64,000 nucleotides of DNA, from assembly GCF_020268605.1 (NCBI RefSeq), contig NZ_CP084222.1, positions 3,100,001-3,164,000 on the forward strand, read 5' to 3'. Below the pieces are notes generated by a model. It saw only the letters and a program-made list of their open reading frames with translations. It made no database searches and had not been told where the DNA came from. Source of the DNA: Arsenophonus apicola. Lineage in GTDB: Bacteria; Pseudomonadota; Gammaproteobacteria; Enterobacterales; Enterobacteriaceae. The translations under genes were made by a program, and so were the position numbers. Below, one piece after another: positions 26,051 through 35,704 of this stretch (position 1 is the first letter of the stretch; each line of letters opens with the position of its first letter).

Positions 26051-26932
26051 ATGTCAGCTAATCATCCGATCATTGCGGTAACAGGCTCCAGTGGTGCGGG
26101 CACCAGCACTACTAGCCTTGCATTTCAAAAAATCTTTACCCAGCTAAAACTTTCGGCAGCAACCATTGAAGGTGATAGCTTTCATCGTTATACTCGCCCT
26201 GAAATGGATGTTGCTATTCGTAAAGCTAAAGAACAGAGTCGTCATATTAGTTATTTTGGGCCTGAATCCAATGACTTTGGTCTGCTAGAACGAAGTTTAA
26301 TCGAGTATGGCGAAAAAGGGACAGGAAAACGTCGACATTATTTACATACCTATGATGAAGCAGTCCCCTACAATCTTCAGCCTGGAACTTTTACGCCATG
26401 GGAAGCATTGCCTAAAAATACCGATATACTATTTTATGAAGGGTTACATGGTGGTGTTGTAACATCAAAATATAATGTCGCTAAACATGTAGACTTATTA
26501 GTCGGCGTTGTGCCTATTGTTAATCTTGAATGGATCCAGAAGCTAATTCGTGATACATCAGAACGGGGTCATTCAAGAGAAGCTGTGATGGATTCAGTTA
26601 TTCGCTCAATGGGAGATTACATTAAATACATCACCCCACAATTTTCTCGCACCCATATCAACTTTCAACGCGTTCCAACCGTCGATACCTCTAACCCCTT
26701 TGCCGCTAAAGCCATTCCTTCTCCTGATGAAAGTTTTATAGTGATCCGATTTAATGGTCTGACCCAGATCAATTTTTCCTATCTTTTAGCCATGTTACAC
26801 AATTCATTTATTTCATCAATAAATACATTAGTTGTTCCAGGCGGGAAACTAGGTTTAGCACTAGAGTTAATTATGACTCCATTAGTAAAAAAGCTCGTCT
26901 CTAATAAGAAAATTATCCATAAAAGAAGCTAA
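26051..26932 (+). CDS. prkB: Phosphoribulokinase-like protein PrkB
   Basis: P-loop kinase of the phosphoribulokinase/uridine kinase superfamily; physiological substrate in non-autotrophs is not established. I choose ATG 26051 (MSANHPIIAVTGSSG), giving 293 residues (E. coli 289); an in-frame start 33 bp upstream has no family counterpart. The nucleotide-binding loop is GSSGAGTSTTS (about 12-22), followed by EGDSFHRYTRPEMD and the EGLHGG Walker B-like segment. In E. coli yhfA and crp follow; yhfA is missing here. Confidence 0.93.
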   Translation: MSANHPIIAVTGSSGAGTSTTSLAFQKIFTQLKLSAATIEGDSFHRYTRPEMDVAIRKAKEQSRHISYFGPESNDFGLLERSLIEYGEKGTGKRRHYLHTYDEAVPYNLQPGTFTPWEALPKNTDILFYEGLHGGVVTSKYNVAKHVDLLVGVVPIVNLEWIQKLIRDTSERGHSREAVMDSVIRSMGDYIKYITPQFSRTHINFQRVPTVDTSNPFAAKAIPSPDESFIVIRFNGLTQINFSYLLAMLHNSFISSINTLVVPGGKLGLALELIMTPLVKKLVSNKKIIHKRS

Positions 26933-27483
26933 CAATACAGCATTATATTTTTACTTATATCAATTTTTTATTCTTATACCCACTTTAAGATTTAAACTGT
27001 GCATAAAATTATCTTTTATTTATAGTATAATAATAACGTTAACATTTCCTTGTTAATTATTTTATATAGTAATTATTTTATAATGTTAATATTTATTTTT
27101 GCTATAATTTGATAACTTATGAAATAATATATTATTATTCCAGTTTTATTTTTTATTTGTAATATTTACTTAGTGATACTTATTAATAAATACAATAAAA
27201 CTAATCAACTTATTGCTAAAATATGAAATTTTTGGCTTATACAATATTGCTGAATCGAGACAGTAGAGACAGGATGCTTTTATTATGCTACAAAGCAAAA
27301 GCACATTTATAGTATGGTTAAGATCAATACCAAAAATTCCGAATCAATATACCCTATAGTTAATATTAACTTTCCCAAACTAAACAAGTTAGTATGCTAT
27401 GTTAGAACTTTATAAGATGAGTCAGCCTTGTGAAGACTCGTATTTTGGTATTCAGGCTGCAATAACATTAGAGGATTAAGCGA
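26933..27483. other. Intergenic region upstream of crp
   Basis: A 551-bp AT-rich gap. E. coli has the divergent yhfA gene here; no trace of it remains. The last 150 bp should contain the crp promoter and leader, including a possible stem CAGCCT (27423-27428)/AGGCTG (27454-27459) shortly before the ribosome site. I found no convincing CRP autoregulatory site. Confidence 0.5.
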
Positions 27484-28116
27484 ATGGTTTTCGGCAAACC
27501 ACACACAGACCCTACTCTTGAATGGTTTTTGTCACACTGCCATATTCACAAATATCCATCCAAAAGTACTCTTATACATCAGGGCGAAAAAGCAGAAACT
27601 CTTTATTATATTGTAAAAGGTTCTGTTGCTGTTTTGATTAAAGATGAAGAAGGAAAAGAGATGATCCTTTCCTACCTGAATCAAGGGGACTTTATTGGTG
27701 AACTTGGATTATTTGAGGAGGGGCAAGAACGCACAGCTTGGGTTAGAGCTAAAAGCGCCTGTGAAGTCGCTGAAATTTCTTATAAAAAATTCCGCCAATT
27801 AATACAGGTAAATCCAGATATCTTAATGCGGTTATCAGCGCAAATGGCTAAACGCTTACAAACAACGTCTGAAAAAGTCGGTAATCTCGCTTTTTTAGAT
27901 GTCACAGGACGTATTGCACAAACATTATTAAATTTAGCCAAACAACCTGACGCGATGACGCATCCAGATGGGATGCAAATTAAAATTACTCGTCAAGAGA
28001 TAGGTCAAATAGTAGGATGCTCACGCGAAACAGTGGGACGTATCCTAAAAATGCTAGAAGATCAAAATCTAATTTCTGCTCACGGTAAAACTATTGTCGT
28101 TTACGGTACGCGTTAA
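27484..28116 (+). CDS. crp: cAMP receptor protein (catabolite activator)
   Basis: Global regulator that binds cAMP and DNA sites of the form TGTGA-N6-TCACA. The 210-residue length equals E. coli. The cyclic-nucleotide domain has GELGLFEEGQERTAW (about 71-85), with the cAMP contacts Glu72 and Arg82 and Ser83 of the mature protein, the last changed to Thr. The C-helix follows, and the HTH contains the recognition helix SRETVGRILKML (about 180-191). A GAGGATT ribosome site precedes the ATG. Targets likely within the window are murQ and spf. Confidence 0.97.
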   Translation: MVFGKPHTDPTLEWFLSHCHIHKYPSKSTLIHQGEKAETLYYIVKGSVAVLIKDEEGKEMILSYLNQGDFIGELGLFEEGQERTAWVRAKSACEVAEISYKKFRQLIQVNPDILMRLSAQMAKRLQTTSEKVGNLAFLDVTGRIAQTLLNLAKQPDAMTHPDGMQIKITRQEIGQIVGCSRETVGRILKMLEDQNLISAHGKTIVVYGTR

Positions 28117-28367
28117 TATTCTATAAACCAGTACCTACTTTTATGTAGCGTATTGGTTTTATAAGTTTGTTTTTTATTATTCTTATTAAATATATACTTC
28201 AATTATGAATATATAGCACACAATAATAATAAAAAAATCGAATAAAACGGTTAATAAATAAAATAAATTGGATAGCTGAATGATGATACTGATTTAATAT
28301 GATATTCGAAATTAAAAATAATCAGACTATCTATCAGAAAATTAACTAGATAGCTAAAGTATAATGA

Positions 28368-28724
28368 TCAAACCCTATTGAGTTTATTTTCCAAAAATGA
28401 TTTTAATACCACGGCATTATTATGATCTTCATCTTTGCTGGAAAAAAGAAGCACCAAACAACCTGATTTTGTTTTAAGCAATAAATGTTGCCAACTATCA
28501 GGATTATTTTCTAACTCTGCAAAATAAAGTCGCTTAAACAACTCAAAATTTGCTGGATATTTATGAAACCATTTTCTTAAATCATTTGAGTGAGCAACAT
28601 TTTTATTCCATTCATCATAACGAAGGTCTTGCTTTTTAATGCCTCTAGGCCATATCCTATCAACCAAAACCCGATAGCCATTATTACTGGCTTTGTCAGC
28701 AAAAACCCGTTTACAGATGATCAT
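28368..28724 (-). CDS. DUF488 (YeaO-like) protein
   Basis: Small protein of 118 residues with the DUF488 signature: CKRVFADK at the start and GYRVLVDRIWPRGIKK (about 17-32), then WFHKYP and the LLFSSKDEDHNNAVVL ending. E. coli YeaO (115 residues) is the nearest match I recognise. Family function is unknown. I start at the ATG complementary to 28722-28724; 12 more upstream codons are open but lie outside the family alignment. It stands alone where E. coli has yhfK/argD. Confidence 0.8.
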   Translation of the reverse strand: MIICKRVFADKASNNGYRVLVDRIWPRGIKKQDLRYDEWNKNVAHSNDLRKWFHKYPANFELFKRLYFAELENNPDSWQHLLLKTKSGCLVLLFSSKDEDHNNAVVLKSFLENKLNRV

Positions 28725-28973
28725 CTTGCTACCATTTTTTGATAATAAAGAATTTAACAAAAATTTTTTTATTATTTTTAATAGTAGTCTTTTATCGATA
28801 GTAAATACAAAAACACATGTTTTAATAATATTTAAACAAACCCTTTACCATAGACTACTTTTCACCCTATTGAAGTTTACATCTCAAGCAAAATAAAGCC
28901 TACTTTATCCAATATTGATAGTTATATTAATCATTGAATATAAATAGCCAAACTTGAACTAATTCTTGATAAA

Positions 28974-29549
28974 TTAATACTTTAGAAAATTATTTAATAA
29001 CTCATGTCCTTGCTCACTCAAGATACTTTCCGGATGAAATTGAACACCTTCAATAGGTAGTGTTTTATGCCGGATACCCATAATTTCATCAATATTTCCA
29101 TCATGTAACGTCCATGCAGTCACTTCAAAAGTTGCGGGCAATGTTCCAGCATCAATCACCAAAGAATGATAACGAGTTACCTGTAATGGACGATTTAATC
29201 CTTTAAAAATACCTTGCTGATTATGATGAATTGCGGATACTTTACCATGCATTACTTCTCTCGCTTTAACAATAGAAGCACCAAAAGCCTGTCCAATCGC
29301 CTGGTGACCAAGGCAAACACCCAAAATTGGGATCTTACCGGCAAAATAGGAAATTGTTTCAAGTGAAACACCCGCCTGGTTAGGTGTACATGGACCTGGT
29401 GAAATGACTAAATGTGTCGGCGCTAATGTTTCTATCTCCGAGATAGTTATTGCATCATTACGCTTAACCACGACATTAACCCCTAATTCACACAGATATT
29501 GATAAAGGTTATAGGTAAACGAATCATAGTTATCAATTATCAAAAGCAT
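28974..29549 (-). CDS. pabA: Aminodeoxychorismate synthase glutamine amidotransferase subunit
   Basis: Supplies ammonia from glutamine to PabB for 4-amino-4-deoxychorismate, the precursor of p-aminobenzoate and folate. The 191-residue class I amidotransferase has the oxyanion motif SPGPCTP (about 50-56), catalytic Cys79 in LGVCLGHQ, and the His/Glu pair in FHPES (about 171-175). TrpG is near-identical in type; synteny with crp and ppiA favours pabA. The argD gene that normally precedes it is missing. Confidence 0.9.
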   Translation of the reverse strand: MLLIIDNYDSFTYNLYQYLCELGVNVVVKRNDAITISEIETLAPTHLVISPGPCTPNQAGVSLETISYFAGKIPILGVCLGHQAIGQAFGASIVKAREVMHGKVSAIHHNQQGIFKGLNRPLQVTRYHSLVIDAGTLPATFEVTAWTLHDGNIDEIMGIRHKTLPIEGVQFHPESILSEQGHELLNNFLKY

Positions 29550-29758
29550 AACTAGCTATCCAAATGATTTTTATAGTAATAATTCCTTAATTTTGATCTT
29601 TATTATTAAGGAAAATTGTACAGATTATAATACCATAATAACAAAGTTGGCTATCATACCATAACCGCAGAAAAAAATAGCTCATAAAAATCAATCAAAA
29701 TGTTTCATTTCAATAAATAAACATAATAATTATTAATTAGAATAATTATAAGTGATAA

Positions 29759-30472
29759 CTATAAATCATTATAAACTTCGTTATAATATTGACCATAAGG
29801 TTTTAAGTTATTTGATGTTATTTCGTTATATCGATAAATTTCACCAATATATTTAGTCGCTTCATCAAATTTGTTATCAATAAGATAATTATCATAGACT
29901 TCATTATAACATTTTATATTTCTTGGATTTGCCATAATTCCAATATCTACTGCCATGTGATTAATAATTTCTCGTTGGATCTCAATATTTTTAATCGTCG
30001 CAGCACCTTCACTCGCTAAAAAATAAGAAATAAAATTTGATTTAGATTCTATATTTGGCTTTTCTGTATAAAAAATATGCCCAATTTCATGGGATAGTGC
30101 TTGTATAGTCAAATTAGGATGATTCAAAACTCGATTTGAAATAAAAACAGTTTTCCGTCGCAAATCGGTAGCAGTTCCTTGCCCTCGTTGCGCTACAACT
30201 AATTTCCAACCATCAACTTCCAATGTTTTCAATGCTCGGCTCAATGTTGCTGAACTTGAAATAAGTATTTGTGTTTTTTCAGAAAATCGAATCTTTTCGC
30301 CCGGTGTGTATTTAATTTTCTCATCCAAAAAATAAGTAGACATAGGCGCCATATTTAACAATTCTGAAAATTGATTATTGTTATGTTCTATTTTAGGTTC
30401 AACAATATTTTCTATTAGTTTCTGGCAACTAGGTAGTAGCTTACTCAAACAATAATTCCTCATTAGCAACAA
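29759..30472 (-). CDS. Predicted zinc metallopeptidase with HEIGH motif, possible effector
   Basis: A protein of 237 residues that I cannot assign to a named gene. It has a clear zincin motif SHEIGH at about 127-132 and a downstream SEGAATIKNIEIQREI (about 154-169) whose Glu could be the third zinc ligand. This pattern resembles metallopeptidase domains of secreted or polymorphic toxins. No signal peptide or membrane segment is seen; it is mostly hydrophilic. It is flanked by long AT-rich spacers between pabA and ppiA, where E. coli has fic. Protease activity is likely; an effector role is inference. Confidence 0.6.
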   Translation of the reverse strand: MLLMRNYCLSKLLPSCQKLIENIVEPKIEHNNNQFSELLNMAPMSTYFLDEKIKYTPGEKIRFSEKTQILISSSATLSRALKTLEVDGWKLVVAQRGQGTATDLRRKTVFISNRVLNHPNLTIQALSHEIGHIFYTEKPNIESKSNFISYFLASEGAATIKNIEIQREIINHMAVDIGIMANPRNIKCYNEVYDNYLIDNKFDEATKYIGEIYRYNEITSNNLKPYGQYYNEVYNDL

Positions 30473-30609
30473 TGATAACGATATAAATTAATAAACTGAT
30501 GGATATTTTGTTTTATTATAAAGTAAAGTTTTACCGGTAATAGCAAGATAAAGGCAGATAAATTATTTTAGTTTTTTAATTGTCATTGAATATTAAAAAA
30601 TTATGTTAA

Positions 30610-30643
30610 ATTTAATAGCAGAAAATATTTTCTGCTATTAAAT
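30610..30643. terminator. 34-bp perfect palindrome after ppiA
   Basis: The sequence 30610-30643 reads the same on both strands (half-site ATTTAATAGCAGAAAAT, centre between 30626 and 30627). It lies 3 bp after the ppiA stop, so probably serves as its transcription end hairpin, although it also works as a DNA palindrome. No long T-run follows immediately. Confidence 0.65.
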
Positions 30644-30646
30644 AAA

Positions 30647-31213
30647 TTATTCTATACTGGCAGAAATAATTTTTATTTCTTCAGTCGGTACATTTTGGTA
30701 GGGACCAATATTTGTTGTTGTTACACTCGAAATTTTGTCAACTACATCCATTCCGTCAATCACTTTACCAAAAACGGCATAGCCAAAATCACGTTGGCCA
30801 TGATCTAAGAATGCATTATCTGCTGTATTGATAAAAAATTGGCTAGTTGCACTATCCTTAGCTGATGTGCGCGCCATTGCAATTGTGCCACGTAAATTAC
30901 GTAAGCCATTATCAGCTTCATTTTTGATTGGCAAGCGAATATTTGGTTGAGGTTGCAAACCACTAATAAAGCCACCACCTTGGATCATAAAACCAGGGAT
31001 CACACGATGGAAAATAGTATTTTGATAATAACCTTCTTTTACATACTGAATAAAATTATCGGTAGTTATAGGCGCTTTTTTATTATTTAATTCAAGTAGG
31101 ATATTCCCCTTAGAAGTCACTAATTTAACAATAGTAGCCTCAGCTGCGACAGCAAAAGAAGAGATGCTAACCATATACGCTACCAGTAGCGGCACAAAAA
31201 AACGTTTTAACAT
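30647..31213 (-). CDS. ppiA: Periplasmic peptidyl-prolyl cis-trans isomerase A (cyclophilin)
   Basis: Cyclophilin that speeds proline isomerisation during folding in the periplasm. The 188-residue precursor (E. coli 190) has a signal peptide ending near AVAAEA (about 24). The active-site stretch FHRVIPGFMIQGGGF (about 67-81) and FFINTADNAFLDH carry the Arg, Phe, Gln and His of the family. Divergent from engB. Confidence 0.95.
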   Translation of the reverse strand: MLKRFFVPLLVAYMVSISSFAVAAEATIVKLVTSKGNILLELNNKKAPITTDNFIQYVKEGYYQNTIFHRVIPGFMIQGGGFISGLQPQPNIRLPIKNEADNGLRNLRGTIAMARTSAKDSATSQFFINTADNAFLDHGQRDFGYAVFGKVIDGMDVVDKISSVTTTNIGPYQNVPTEEIKIISASIE

Positions 31214-31492
31214 TCAAGTTCCTTTTAATTTTTTTTAGATGAAAATGTAAGCTAAAATTTAGTACCGTCAGGTCATTATACTAAGTAAAAATACATAACT
31301 GGCCTAAATTGACCTAATTAAATAATAGGATCTATTCTGTCACATTTCATATTTTTTTCTTATGTAAAAAATGTTATTTTTAATAAAATTGATTAACGGA
31401 TAATCATCTATCTTTCATGTAGCTATCACTATCTTAATTTATCCTCTACAAGGTATAATTTCTCTACTTTAAGCCGAAATCAGCGAGAAACA

Positions 31493-32119
31493 ATGATGAC
31501 AAACAAAAATTACAACTATCACCAGACAAAATTTGTCACAAGCGCGCCTGATATTCACCATTTACCAAACGATCATGGGATAGAAATTGCCTTCGCTGGC
31601 CGTTCTAACGCCGGTAAATCTAGCGCATTAAATGCACTTACCCAACAAAAAAATTTAGCGCGTACCAGTAAAACACCTGGCAGAACAAAGTTAATCAATC
31701 TGTTCGAAGTCGCAGAGGGTATTAGACTGGTTGATTTACCTGGCTACGGTTATGCAGAAGTCCCCGAATCAGTTAAACGCCAATGGCAACAAGCATTAAG
31801 CGAATATTTACAAAAAAGAAAATGTTTAAAAGGATTGATAATATTAATGGACATTCGTCATCCATTAAAAGATATGGATATACAAATGATTGAATGGTCT
31901 GTGGCAATGAATATTCCAATACTTGTATTGCTAACGAAAGCAGACAAACTAGTTCCGAATAAACGAAAAGCGCAAGTTATTGCCGTACGTAATAAATTAA
32001 AAACCGTGGCTGGTAATTTACAAGTTGAAACTTTTTCTTCATTAAAAAAAATGGGTATTGATAAATTACAACTTAAATTAGATGAATGGTTTAACGAGCA
32101 ACATTCTAAACATAATTAA
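31493..32119 (+). CDS. engB: Ribosome biogenesis GTPase EngB/YsxC
   Basis: Essential GTPase in late assembly of the large ribosomal subunit. The 208-residue protein (E. coli YihA 210) has G1 GRSNAGKS (about 36-43), a threonine-containing switch in SKTPGRTK (G2), DLPGYG (G3), and TKAD (G4, about 155-158). Two adjacent ATGs at the start are equivalent. Convergent with polA, with the spf RNA between, as in E. coli. Confidence 0.95.
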   Translation: MMTNKNYNYHQTKFVTSAPDIHHLPNDHGIEIAFAGRSNAGKSSALNALTQQKNLARTSKTPGRTKLINLFEVAEGIRLVDLPGYGYAEVPESVKRQWQQALSEYLQKRKCLKGLIILMDIRHPLKDMDIQMIEWSVAMNIPILVLLTKADKLVPNKRKAQVIAVRNKLKTVAGNLQVETFSSLKKMGIDKLQLKLDEWFNEQHSKHN

Positions 32120-32183
32120 TCTACATGATGGATAATTAAAGGTATTTCTTTATCACCGCCGTTACATTTTCTTAAATACAAAT

Positions 32184-32292
32184 AAAAAAATGCTCTAGTC
32201 AATTATTTGACTAGAGCAGCTTAATAATCAGCTTATCTGATTACACAAAGTAATAGATTTTAAAAATAGAACATCTTACCTCTGTACCCTAC
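32184..32292 (-). ncRNA. spf: Spot 42 small RNA
   Basis: On the minus strand from 32292 the RNA begins GTAGGGTACAGAGGTAAGA, identical to the E. coli Spot 42 start, and ends in a 9-bp-plus hairpin (GCTCTAGTCAA/TTGACTAGAGC, 32192-32217) with seven U residues. Its 109 nt equal the E. coli length, and it sits between polA and engB as there. Spot 42 is an Hfq-dependent antisense regulator repressed by CRP-cAMP that works with CRP in catabolite control. The internal SpfP reading frame of E. coli stops after four codons here. Confidence 0.93.
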
Positions 32293-32607
32293 ACGAATTA
32301 CTTTACTTTATTTCGCGAAGAAAAAAAAGTTTTTTTGTTACTTTTTTCATCAGATTGAGGCTATAACTTTACTTAATGTAATCAATACCGATTTTTTTGA
32401 TAACTTTAGTACTTAATTAGTCAATATTATACATTTTTAGTGATAAAAACTGCATGGTTTGGTCAAAACAGTAGGGTTACTCATCTAACAAAAGTCAGTG
32501 ATTACCCACTATGTTATTTTGTCACAAATAAAATTAGTTGGTTTGATTAAAATTTTTATCGACAAATAGCATAAATGCAGCCTTATTCTTGCAAAATATT
32601 TTATTAT

Positions 32608-35400
32608 TTAATGTGCTTCATCCCAATTATTACCAATACCAATATCAACTTTTAGTGGAACAGTTAGTTGCATACTTTTTTCCATTAACTGACGGATTTT
32701 TTGTTGTGACCTCTCAACTGCAGACTCTTTTACTTCAAATACTAATTCATCGTGTACTTGCATCAACATATAAAGATCAGGTTTTACCGATTCAATCCAT
32801 TTATCTAATGCGATCATCGCTTTCTTTATAATATCAGCCGCCGTTCCTTGCATTGGTGCGTTAATAGCTTCACGTTCAGATGCTTTACGTCGCATTGCAT
32901 TACGAGAATTAATATCAGGCAAATAGAGTCGACGTCCGGCTAGCGTTTCAACATATCCTTGCTCGGCAGCTTGCTTACGAGTACGTTCCATATAACTTAA
33001 AACACCAGGATAGCGCTCAAAATAACGATCCATATAATGCTGCGCTTGGCCACGCGTAATTCCTAACTGACGGGATAATCCAAAAGCGCTCATACCATAG
33101 ATTAAACCAAAATTAATCGCTTTTGCGCTACGACGCTGTTCATTAGTAACATCAGTCAACAATACACCAAAAACCTCTGCCGCAGTTGCTCGATGAATAT
33201 CTTTTCCTTCGGCAAAAGCATCACGCAATCCTTTATCCTGCGAAAGGTGAGCCATAATACGCAATTCGATTTGCGAATAATCTGCGGCTACAATTTTATA
33301 ACCTTCCCGAGCAATAAACGCTTGACGGATCCTTCGTCCTTCCTCAGTTCTAACTGGAATATTTTGTAAATTAGGATCACGGGAAGAGAGTCTGCCAGTT
33401 GCCGTTACTGCCTGGTGATAGGAAGTATGTACCCGTTTCGTTTTGGGGTGGATCATCATCGGTAGTTTATCGGTGTAAGTCGATTTCAATTTTGACAAGC
33501 TACGGTGTTGCAAAATAATTTTTGGCAGCTCATGACTAAAGGCAAGCTCCTCTAAAACTTCCTCATTCGTGGAAGGTGTTCCACTAGGAGTTTTCTTTAC
33601 CACTGGCAATTGAAGTTTTTCAAACAAAATGGCTTGCAACTGTTTAGGTGATGCCAAATTAAATTCTTGCTCAGCAATAGCATATGCTTCTTTTTCAATT
33701 TCCATTAATCGGCTTGCTATCTCCTGAGATTGTTTAGCAAGCTTATTTGCATCAATAAGCACTCCAATCCGCTCCATACGGGCTAATACCGGTACTAGCG
33801 GCATCTCTATCTGTTGAAAAATGCCTTTTAATTTTGGTTCTGCCTCTAGCTGAGGCCATAGGGTTTGGTGTAATAATAAAGTGACATCTGCATCTTCGGC
33901 TGCATAAGTTGACGCTTGTTCGAGTGGGATTTGATTGAACGTTAGCTGATTTTTTCCTTTGCCAGCAATCTCTTCAAAAGTTATAGTTTTATGATTGAGA
34001 TGCCGTTGAGCTAAGCTATCCATATCATGACGTCCCAGTCCGGCGACACTATTTAATACGTAAGATTCCAGCATCGTATCAAAGGCCATATTTTTTAATT
34101 CAATATCATAATTTGCCATTATGCCATAATCGAATTTTAAATTCTGACCAATCTTTTGAATATTTTTGTCAACTAAAATCGGTTTTATCGCCGCTAATAC
34201 CTCATCTAAGGGTAATTGTTGTGGCGCATCAAGATAATCATGCCCTAGCGGAAGATAAGCACCGTTACCTTCTTCGATGGCAAAAGAGAGTCCAATGAGA
34301 TGGGCTGATAGCGTATCAAGGCTGTCAGTTTCGGTATCAAAGGCAAAACACTTTGCCGATTGCAATTTTTCAACCCATTGCATCAAATCAGCTTTGGTCA
34401 ATATCGTTTGATAATGTTCTGTTGATAATGCGGCAACCGGCTCTTTAGCTAAAAAAATATCATTATTGTTAACAGAAGTAGTGGTTGAAGATTGAGCAGT
34501 TTTTTTCGTTAGCCAACCACCATTTTGTAAATCAGCTAACCAACACTTAAATTCATAACGACTAAAAAGCGCGTGTAACTTTTCAATATCAGGCGCCTGC
34601 ATAACCAATCCATCATAATCTGTCGTTAAGTCAACATTAGTCTTAATTGTGGCTAATTTATAAGATAAGAAAGCAATATCTTTATGTTGTGCCATCTTTT
34701 CTGCTAATGTTTTCGATCCACGAAATCCCAATGGTGCAATTGCTGATAAGTTCTGGTAAATCGTTGCCAGATCGCCAATCCCTTGCAATAAAGCTAATGC
34801 TGTTTTTTCTCCTACCCCAGGTACACCAGGAATATTATCAGAAGAATCACCCATCAATGCGAGGAAATCAACCATCAACTCAGGCGGCACGCCATATTTA
34901 TCAACAACCTCTGCCGGCCCTAAAATGGTGTTCGTCATAGTATTAATGAGTGTAATATTAGCAGTCACTAATTGAGCCATATCTTTATCACCTGTACTAA
35001 TTAATACAGGTAATCCTTTCTTACTAGCCTGTAAAGCTAATGTACCTATTACATCATCAGCTTCTACACCAGCAACAACCAACAAAGGAAGCCCCATGGC
35101 AGCAACCATTTCATGTAGCGGCGCTATTTGTTCACGTAAATCATCAGGCATCGGGGGTCGTTGAGATTTGTACTGCTCAAATAATTCATCTCGAAAAGTT
35201 TTTCCTTTAGCATCAAATACGACCGCAATATGACTCGGCTTATATTGCATAATTAAACTACGGAGCATATTAAGAACACCATACATAGCACCAGTTGGTT
35301 CACCTGCACTATTGGTTAATGGGGGAAAAGCATGATATGCACGATAAAGGTAAGAAGAGCCATCAACTAGGATATATGGGTTTTCTGCAATTTGAGCCAT
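32608..35400 (-). CDS. polA: DNA polymerase I
   Basis: Repair and Okazaki-fragment-processing polymerase. I favour the start MAQIAENPYILVDGSSYLYRAYH, in register with E. coli, giving 930 residues (E. coli 928); two further ATGs lie 15-18 bp upstream. The 5'-3' nuclease domain is about 1-290, the 3'-5' exonuclease about 325-520 (FDTETDS), and the polymerase about 525-930 with motif A DYSQIELR, motif B RRSAKAINFGLIYG and motif C VHDELVFE. All catalytic carboxylates are present. Confidence 0.96.
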   Translation of the reverse strand: MAQIAENPYILVDGSSYLYRAYHAFPPLTNSAGEPTGAMYGVLNMLRSLIMQYKPSHIAVVFDAKGKTFRDELFEQYKSQRPPMPDDLREQIAPLHEMVAAMGLPLLVVAGVEADDVIGTLALQASKKGLPVLISTGDKDMAQLVTANITLINTMTNTILGPAEVVDKYGVPPELMVDFLALMGDSSDNIPGVPGVGEKTALALLQGIGDLATIYQNLSAIAPLGFRGSKTLAEKMAQHKDIAFLSYKLATIKTNVDLTTDYDGLVMQAPDIEKLHALFSRYEFKCWLADLQNGGWLTKKTAQSSTTTSVNNNDIFLAKEPVAALSTEHYQTILTKADLMQWVEKLQSAKCFAFDTETDSLDTLSAHLIGLSFAIEEGNGAYLPLGHDYLDAPQQLPLDEVLAAIKPILVDKNIQKIGQNLKFDYGIMANYDIELKNMAFDTMLESYVLNSVAGLGRHDMDSLAQRHLNHKTITFEEIAGKGKNQLTFNQIPLEQASTYAAEDADVTLLLHQTLWPQLEAEPKLKGIFQQIEMPLVPVLARMERIGVLIDANKLAKQSQEIASRLMEIEKEAYAIAEQEFNLASPKQLQAILFEKLQLPVVKKTPSGTPSTNEEVLEELAFSHELPKIILQHRSLSKLKSTYTDKLPMMIHPKTKRVHTSYHQAVTATGRLSSRDPNLQNIPVRTEEGRRIRQAFIAREGYKIVAADYSQIELRIMAHLSQDKGLRDAFAEGKDIHRATAAEVFGVLLTDVTNEQRRSAKAINFGLIYGMSAFGLSRQLGITRGQAQHYMDRYFERYPGVLSYMERTRKQAAEQGYVETLAGRRLYLPDINSRNAMRRKASEREAINAPMQGTAADIIKKAMIALDKWIESVKPDLYMLMQVHDELVFEVKESAVERSQQKIRQLMEKSMQLTVPLKVDIGIGNNWDEAH

Positions 35401-35704
35401 AGTCTTTTTCATCATCAAAGTAATTAATAGTGATAGAATGCCACACTCATGAGAGAGAAACGAATTTTGCCTGAATTTATTTTCAATTTGTCACTTTTCC
35501 AACGCTGATAGCACCAGAACATCCTGTGGATAAACTTGTGTGTAAATCTTCTTATTATACTATATTCAATAGTTAAACAGATTTAGCTTAGAAAACAATA
35601 TTAAATGAGAATCAAGACGTTACGGATAAAAATAATATCGCGCTGCTATTTTTGTTGGTTAACATTTTTTTGTGGATATTACAGAATAATATGCCAAAAA
35701 AAAG
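35401..35704. other. Intergenic region upstream of polA
   Basis: About 300 bp that must contain the polA promoter and leader. No open frame; E. coli has yihG and yihF in this interval, and both are missing here. I see no confident promoter boxes. Confidence 0.45.
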
